Below, piece after piece: positions 6,899-10,680 of a stretch of DNA of 10,680 nt (the stretch's first letter is position 1; every line of letters begins with the position of its first letter). The notes below the pieces were generated by a model. The model worked only from the letters and a program-made list of their open reading frames with translations. It searched no databases and had not been told where the DNA came from. The DNA is from Nonlabens sp. GTDB taxonomy: Bacteria > Bacteroidota > Bacteroidia > Flavobacteriales > Flavobacteriaceae. The stretch spans positions 1 through 10,680 of the forward strand of contig JALZUY010000236.1 of NCBI GenBank assembly GCA_023301395.1, written 5' to 3'. Made by a program: the position numbers and the translations under genes.

Positions 6899-7252
6899 TT
6901 AAGCTTTGATTTTTTGTCCTAATTCAATAAGTGCTTTACCTAACATATCTCTACTTGTCTTTTCGTCTTCCATTGTCTCAATACGATCTTCGATTTTATT
7001 CTCTAGATCTGTTATGCGTATGTTAAGATCAGTGGAAAGACTATCAATACTTTTACTAAGTTCATCGCGTGTTTCATCAATAAAACTTTGAAGTTCCTGT
7101 CTTTTCTTTAATAGATCTGCTTTAAGATCTAGAAACTCCGTGTTATACTGTTGTATGTTTTCTCCAAAAATGAGGTTCTTAATAGCCTCAATTTTTGAAT
7201 TACTGTCTATACTTTCAATTACAGCTGGTTGACTTTTAGATACCTTACTCAT
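6899..7252 (-). CDS. small coiled-coil protein of the GTPase cluster
   Basis: A 117-residue, strongly charged protein that is mostly coiled coil from about residue 35 to 98, with heptad-like Leu/Ile spacing in SIDSLSTDLNIRITDLENKI. Before it lies a short conserved-looking segment, IEAIKNLIFGENI (21-33). After it comes a tail, DEKTSRDMLGKALIELGQKI (96-115). From memory, similar short proteins with a final 'EK..R..L...L.ELG.KL' stretch occur beside OmpA-sensor-like proteins and GTPases, but I cannot name a family. No signal peptide or membrane segment is visible, so it is probably a cytosolic oligomerisation or adaptor protein. It starts 42 nt after the end of fbp. A TATTTTTA box (7276-7283) in that gap is one base from the -7 consensus, so separate transcription from fbp is possible. 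It is 14 nt ahead of the 275-aa gene. Confidence 0.65.
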   Translation of the reverse strand: MSKVSKSQPAVIESIDSNSKIEAIKNLIFGENIQQYNTEFLDLKADLLKKRQELQSFIDETRDELSKSIDSLSTDLNIRITDLENKIEDRIETMEDEKTSRDMLGKALIELGQKIKA

Positions 7253-7294
7253 TTTTCATTATTCATTTGGATGAGTAAAAATACTAGAAAAATA

Positions 7295-8305
7295 TCACTT
7301 ATCATGTTTTTGTATGAATTCCTCGACTTTAGAGACCATATTCTTACTTCCACAAAAGAAAGGTACTCGTTGGTGTAACTCTGTGGGTTTTAAATCCATG
7401 ATACGAGTATGGCCATCACTGGCTTTTCCTCCTGCTTGTTCGGTTATATAAGCCATAGGATTGCATTCATATAATAATCTTAATTTCCCGTTTTTTGCTT
7501 TTGAACTTTGAGGATACATATAAATCCCGCCTTTAATCATGTTACGGTGAATATCAGATACTAGACTACCTATGTATCTACTGGTATAAGGTCTATTATC
7601 TTCTTCTTGCTGGCAATACTTAATATAATCCTTAACTCCTTGCGGGAAATGAACATAATTACCTTCATTCACACTGTAGATATCACCATCCTCAGGGAAT
7701 GTCATATTAGGGTGAGAGAGGTAATAGGTGCCTAGTGCAGGATTTAAGGTAAAACCATTCACTCCATGACCAGTTGTATATACTAACATCGTTGAAGTTC
7801 CATAAACTATATAACCAGCAGCAACTTGTGCGTTACCTGGTTGTAAAAAATCTTCAAGTTGAACAGGTGTTCCTGATGGAGTAATTCTGCGATAGATAGA
7901 AAAAATTGTTCCCACAGATACGTTAACATCTATGTTTGAACTACCATCTAATGGATCTATAAGTACCACATATTTGTTACTGTGGTTTTCTTTATGACCT
8001 TCAATAGTTATAAAATCATCATTCTCTTCACTGGCTATTCCACAAACGATCTCACGATTAGTAAGAGTCCTTATAAAAGTGTCATTTGCAAGAACATCTA
8101 GTTTTTGTTGATCTTCACCTTGAGTGTTTATCTCACCAGCACTTCCAGTAATATCTACCAGTCCAGCCTTATTAACCTCATGATTAACCATCTTTGCAGC
8201 AAGTCTTATAGAGTTTATAAGCCTGGAGAGTTCACCGCTAGAATATTGAAATTCAGATTGATTTTCAATAATGAATTCTCCTAAAGTTTGATTTTTACGT
8301 GCCAT
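7295..8305 (-). CDS. fbp: class 1 fructose-1,6-bisphosphatase
   Basis: A 336-residue cytosolic enzyme that hydrolyses fructose 1,6-bisphosphate to fructose 6-phosphate, the committed step of gluconeogenesis. The class 1 signature is complete. ASEEND (91-96) provides acidic metal ligands. DPLDGSSNID (117-126) is the metal- and phosphate-binding loop. SRYIGSLVSDIHRNMIKGGI (242-261) and YPQSSKAKNGKLRLLYECNP (264-283) form the sugar-phosphate site, with Glu280 as a further metal ligand. The C-terminal end RVPFFCGSKNMV is also typical. Length fits the family. It is the first gene of the minus-strand run leading to the GTPase cluster and diverges from the acetyltransferase gene across a 119-nt gap. 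A GATATTTG box (8325-8332) there is one base from the -7 consensus and 19 nt before the start. Whether fbp shares a transcript with the downstream genes is not decided by the sequence. Confidence 0.97.
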   Translation of the reverse strand: MARKNQTLGEFIIENQSEFQYSSGELSRLINSIRLAAKMVNHEVNKAGLVDITGSAGEINTQGEDQQKLDVLANDTFIRTLTNREIVCGIASEENDDFITIEGHKENHSNKYVVLIDPLDGSSNIDVNVSVGTIFSIYRRITPSGTPVQLEDFLQPGNAQVAAGYIVYGTSTMLVYTTGHGVNGFTLNPALGTYYLSHPNMTFPEDGDIYSVNEGNYVHFPQGVKDYIKYCQQEEDNRPYTSRYIGSLVSDIHRNMIKGGIYMYPQSSKAKNGKLRLLYECNPMAYITEQAGGKASDGHTRIMDLKPTELHQRVPFFCGSKNMVSKVEEFIQKHDK

Positions 8306-8324
8306 AATGGTTTGTTGTCAGTTG

Positions 8325-8332
8325 CAAATATC
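8325..8332 (-). promoter_or_regulatory. possible -7 box for fbp
   Basis: Read on the minus strand this is GATATTTG, one base from TAnnTTTG, ending 19 nt before the fbp start. No convincing -33 TTG is present, so this is tentative. Confidence 0.3.
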
Positions 8333-8400
8333 TTAAAATTATCTACAGGTATATAACGATGTAGTAAGATAGTTTTAAGAACTTGTACATAACTCTACTT

Positions 8401-8408
8401 TATATTTA
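8401..8408 (+). promoter_or_regulatory. possible promoter of the acetyltransferase-aspartokinase pair
   Basis: TATATTTA is one base from the -7 consensus and ends 16 nt before the ATG at 8425. A TTG at 8383-8385 could be the -33 element, although the 15-nt gap is slightly short. If used, the leader is only about 10 nt. Confidence 0.35.
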
Positions 8409-8424
8409 CGCAACTTTTATAATT

Positions 8425-8910
8425 ATGATACAAGTACGAGAAGCCATAATAGAGGATTATCCTCGAGTTCTTGAACTTATTCATGAGCTGGCGACTTTTG
8501 AGAAGGAACCTGATGCTGTGCAGGTTAATGTTGAGGAATTGATAAAGCATGGCAGTGGAGATCATCCATTGTTTAAATGTTTTGTAGGCTTGTATAAAGA
8601 GAGAATTGAAGGAATTGCATTGTGTTATCCACGTTTCTCAACTTGGAAAGGTAAAACCATTCACCTTGAGGACTTAATTGTTACTCAAGAAATGAGAGGT
8701 GTAGGTTTAGGTAAAGCACTATATAATCAAGTAATGAATTATGCCTTTGAACAGCAAGTAAAACGTGTGGAATGGGTAGTGCTGGACTGGAATACAAGTG
8801 CAATAGAATTTTATAAAAATACAGGAGCTACCATTCTTGAAGATTGGAATCTAGCTCAAATGGATGAGGAATCATTAAAAAAATATGTCTTGAGAAATGA
8901 AAGTATTTAA
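8425..8910 (+). CDS. GNAT acetyltransferase, diamine/thialysine (SSAT-like) type
   Basis: A 161-residue single-domain N-acetyltransferase that should use acetyl-CoA. The acetyl-CoA pyrophosphate loop is RGVGLGKAL (91-99). The preceding strand HLEDLIVTQEM (80-90) and the later DWNTSAIEFYKNTGA (121-135) with its Tyr130 follow the pattern of spermidine/spermine and thialysine acetyltransferases, including the upstream segment YPRFSTWKGK (68-77). Substrates in that branch are polyamines, diamines or lysine analogues; which one applies here cannot be told. The frame stays open upstream to a TTG at 8383, but the ATG at 8425 gives the normal family N-terminus (MIQVREA) and fits the promoter, so it is chosen. 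Its last 14 bases overlap the aspartate kinase start in another frame, so the two are very probably translated together, suggesting a tie to lysine- or aspartate-family metabolism (inference). Confidence 0.85.
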   Translation: MIQVREAIIEDYPRVLELIHELATFEKEPDAVQVNVEELIKHGSGDHPLFKCFVGLYKERIEGIALCYPRFSTWKGKTIHLEDLIVTQEMRGVGLGKALYNQVMNYAFEQQVKRVEWVVLDWNTSAIEFYKNTGATILEDWNLAQMDEESLKKYVLRNESI

Positions 8911-10177
8911 ATTTGGTGGGGCATCTGTGAAAGATGCAGCTGGTGTTCGTAACGTATTGAAAGTAGTTCAAACTATGGGCTATGAGCATTTAGGAATTGT
9001 GATTTCTGCGATGGGGAAAACCACAAATGCTCTTGAGAAAATCATTGACCAATCTCAAAAAAATGATAAGGGTTATTTAAGTCTTATTGATACGCTGTAT
9101 GCTAACCACATAGATATTGTCAGTGATCTAGAATCTACCGGAGCTAGTGAAGATGTGTTATTACGCTTTCGCGAATGCGGACTAAGAAAAAGCATAATTG
9201 ATATAATTGATTCTCTTAAAGGCGAAATGCAGCGCAATCAAAGTAGAAATCACGCATTCCTCTATGATCAAGTAGTGAGTTATGGAGAGTTAATGTCTAC
9301 AAAAATAGTTGCAGCTTATTTCAATGCAAATGGAATTCCAGTGGAATGGATGGATGCAAGGAAATTGATAAAGACAGACAGTAAATATCGTGATGCAGCA
9401 GTAGATTGGAAAAGTACGGAGAAGGTAATTAAAGATAAATGTGCTGGTAAATTGTTCCTGACTCAAGGATTTATTGGATCAGATGACAATGGATTTACAA
9501 CCACACTAGGTCGTGAAGGAAGTGATTACTCAGCAGCGATTCTTGCATATGCACTTAATGCAAGTGATGTTACTATATGGAAAGATGTTCCTGGAGTATT
9601 GAACGGTGATCCACGTGTGTTTGAAAACACGGTTTTACTGGAGCAAATTTCTTATAGAGAAGCGATAGAACTTGCGTTCTATGGGGCAAGTGTTATTCAC
9701 CCAAAAACATTACAGCCTTTACAGAGAAAAGGAATTGAATTGCGAGTGAAATCTTTTTTAAACCCAACAGAACAAGGCACAGTAATCAAAGAAGGAGAAG
9801 CTTTATTTCCTATGATTCCTTGTTATATTGTGCGCAAAGATTTGGTTTTTCTTGAAATATCTGCAAGAGATTTTAGTTTTATAGGTGAGCATAATATCAG
9901 TGATATTTTTCATCAGTTGAGTGAAAGTAAAATGCAAGTAGGCTTGTTACAAAACTCTGCAATAAGCTTTACACTATGTGTAGAAGACAAATATCATAAA
10001 CTCTCGGAGTTATTGGTAGATCTTGAAGAACGTTATAAAGTGAGAGCGATTGAACATGTTGATCTTTATACTATAAGACACCATAGTGATAACGCCATTG
10101 ATTCAATTGAAAACGGCAAAAAAGTACTGCTTAGACAGCGCACGCAAGAAACCTTACAACTGGTCGTTAAAGGCTAG
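8897..10177 (+). CDS. aspartate kinase, monofunctional
   Basis: A 426-residue enzyme that phosphorylates L-aspartate with ATP, the first step toward lysine (and diaminopimelate for the cell wall), threonine, methionine and isoleucine. The kinase domain starts with KFGGASV (5-11) and continues with VISAMGKTTN (35-44). TTTLGREGSDYSA (201-213) binds aspartate and phosphate, and TIWKDVPGVLNGDPR (226-240) is the nucleotide loop. AFYGASVIHPKTLQPL (260-275) completes the fold. Residues about 308-395 form an ACT-type regulatory region, suggesting feedback control by a pathway amino acid. No homoserine dehydrogenase or decarboxylase domain is attached, so it is monofunctional. The start overlaps the acetyltransferase gene by 14 nt. 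A near-perfect 16-nt palindrome lies inside the gene and encodes LRFREC (89-94). The lysC- versus thrA-like subtype is not clear, so no symbol is given. Confidence 0.95.
   Translation: MKVFKFGGASVKDAAGVRNVLKVVQTMGYEHLGIVISAMGKTTNALEKIIDQSQKNDKGYLSLIDTLYANHIDIVSDLESTGASEDVLLRFRECGLRKSIIDIIDSLKGEMQRNQSRNHAFLYDQVVSYGELMSTKIVAAYFNANGIPVEWMDARKLIKTDSKYRDAAVDWKSTEKVIKDKCAGKLFLTQGFIGSDDNGFTTTLGREGSDYSAAILAYALNASDVTIWKDVPGVLNGDPRVFENTVLLEQISYREAIELAFYGASVIHPKTLQPLQRKGIELRVKSFLNPTEQGTVIKEGEALFPMIPCYIVRKDLVFLEISARDFSFIGEHNISDIFHQLSESKMQVGLLQNSAISFTLCVEDKYHKLSELLVDLEERYKVRAIEHVDLYTIRHHSDNAIDSIENGKKVLLRQRTQETLQLVVKG
9164..9179. repeat. 16-nt palindromic repeat, copy 2 (one mismatch), inside the aspartate kinase gene
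   Basis: CGCTTTCGCGAATGCG differs at one base (T at 9176) from CGCTTTCGCGAAAGCG, the same perfect palindrome from which the copy at 2514-2529 differs elsewhere. It lies in frame in the aspartate kinase gene, between the N-terminal helices and the conserved middle of the kinase domain. Confidence 0.55.
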
Positions 10178-10200
10178 AGCGTGGCACTGCTCAAAAATGC

Positions 10201-10208
10201 TATATTTG
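10201..10208 (+). promoter_or_regulatory. -7 promoter box for the acyltransferase gene
   Basis: TATATTTG matches the -7 consensus TAnnTTTG perfectly and ends 25 nt before the ATG at 10234. There is no TTG at the usual -33 distance. It suggests the acyltransferase gene is transcribed separately from the aspartate kinase gene. Confidence 0.5.
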
Positions 10209-10233
10209 TAAATCTACTATCTTAAAATAAAGA

Positions 10234-10680
10234 ATGGGTCTGGTAACAGCAAAGGAAGTCGCAAAGGCGATTCAAATTGATAAATATGGTTTTTTAGGAA
10301 CCTTAGGTGGCTGGTCACTCATGAAGTTATTGCGCATATCTACGCTTAATAAATTGTATAATAGACACAAACATCTTAAAGATGTAGATTTTCTAGCTGC
10401 ATTGCTTGAGGATCTTCAAATTGAATTTGAAATTCCTGAAGAGGACTTGCGCCGCATCCCTAAAACAGGAGCGTTTATCACGATATCAAACCATCCTTTA
10501 GGTGGAATAGATGGCATTTTATTGATGAAGTTATTACTGGATAAACGTCCAGACTATAAAATCATAGCAAATTTTTTACTACATCGCATAGAGCCATTAA
10601 AACCATTTATAATGCCTGTGAATCTCATTGCGGAGCGAGTCGAGGGTAATCTTCTGGCTGCGCAGCAAGAGATTGAACGT
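10234..10680 (+). CDS. lysophospholipid acyltransferase-like protein, cut by the window end
   Basis: The first 149 codons of a gene with no stop before the window ends. It starts MGLVTAKEVAKAIQ, followed by a segment with GWSLMKLLRI (26-35) that may associate with the membrane. A PlsC-type acyltransferase core begins around residue 78: GAFITISNHPLGGIDGIL (79-96), with the catalytic pair His87 and Asp93. The spacing is H-x5-D rather than the common H-x4-D; from memory, a NHPxGGxDG form occurs in Bacteroidota acyltransferases. FIMPVNLIAE (125-134) may belong to the acceptor region. From memory, flavobacterial relatives are about 600 residues, with a second N-acyltransferase-like half, and act in ornithine- or glycine-lipid synthesis; this cannot be checked here. 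The enzyme would transfer fatty acyl groups to a lysolipid at the inner membrane. The start is supported by the -7 box at 10201. Confidence 0.75.
   Translation, partial: MGLVTAKEVAKAIQIDKYGFLGTLGGWSLMKLLRISTLNKLYNRHKHLKDVDFLAALLEDLQIEFEIPEEDLRRIPKTGAFITISNHPLGGIDGILLMKLLLDKRPDYKIIANFLLHRIEPLKPFIMPVNLIAERVEGNLLAAQQEIER

Noticed and set aside
6906..7091. 61-codon plus-strand open frame
   Set aside because: It is antisense to the coiled-coil gene; the serine-rich low-complexity translation is the mirror of the Glu/Asp-rich coiled coil.
8383..8424. Upstream extension of the acetyltransferase gene from a TTG
   Set aside because: It adds a hydrophobic tail foreign to the family, while the ATG at 8425 gives the normal GNAT start.
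10177..10192. Possible terminator after aspartate kinase
   Set aside because: Only a 4-bp GAGC/GCTC stem with an 8-nt loop and no T run; too weak to call.
1..10680. CRISPR array, tRNA, rRNA, insertion sequence or prophage
   Set aside because: I saw no regularly spaced direct repeats, no cloverleaf-like segment, and no transposase, integrase or phage motifs in any frame examined.

Overview
The window looks like chromosomal DNA of a member of the Bacteroidota, most likely a marine Flavobacteriaceae (Nonlabens/Dokdonia-like; this placement is inference). The reasons are low GC, start codons without Shine-Dalgarno sequences, TAnnTTTG-type -7 promoter boxes about 16-25 nt before several starts, a protein with a type IX secretion (T9SS) C-terminal sorting domain, a lipoprotein with an acidic export-like signal after its cysteine, and an epimerase-type (SDR) threonine dehydrogenase typical of this group.

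Layout. Positions 1-566 hold no convincing gene. Next, on the minus strand, come a T9SS-exported N-formylglutamate-amidohydrolase-like protein (567-1769) and a small lipoprotein of unknown function (1922-2440). Diverging from the lipoprotein on the plus strand are L-threonine 3-dehydrogenase (2616-3554) and a TerB-like protein (3607-4038). A minus-strand cluster follows (8305 down to 4050): class 1 fructose-1,6-bisphosphatase, a coiled-coil protein, a 275-aa protein related to the sensory part of some OmpA-family proteins, a Ras/Rab-like small GTPase and a soluble hybrid histidine kinase. Diverging from fbp on the plus strand are an SSAT-like acetyltransferase (8425-8910) overlapping a monofunctional aspartate kinase (8897-10177). 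The window ends in a truncated lysophospholipid-acyltransferase-like gene (10234 onward).

The most interesting part is the four-gene block 4050-7252. The genes are spaced 14 nt, 1 nt and -1 nt apart, which implies co-translation. The GTPase has intact nucleotide-binding motifs but Thr where Ras has its catalytic Gln. The neighbouring 275-aa protein may carry a longin/roadblock-like platform domain, the fold class that often regulates such GTPases. The histidine kinase keeps its phospho-acceptor His, but its ATP-binding G1 and G2 boxes are eroded and its receiver domain has Ser in place of the phospho-acceptor Asp. This looks like an intracellular GTPase switch joined to a scaffold-like pseudo-phosphorelay protein.

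A 16-nt palindrome (CGCTTTCGCGAAAGCG) occurs twice, each time with one mismatch: once between divergent genes and once inside the aspartate kinase gene. It is probably a genome-wide iterated element.
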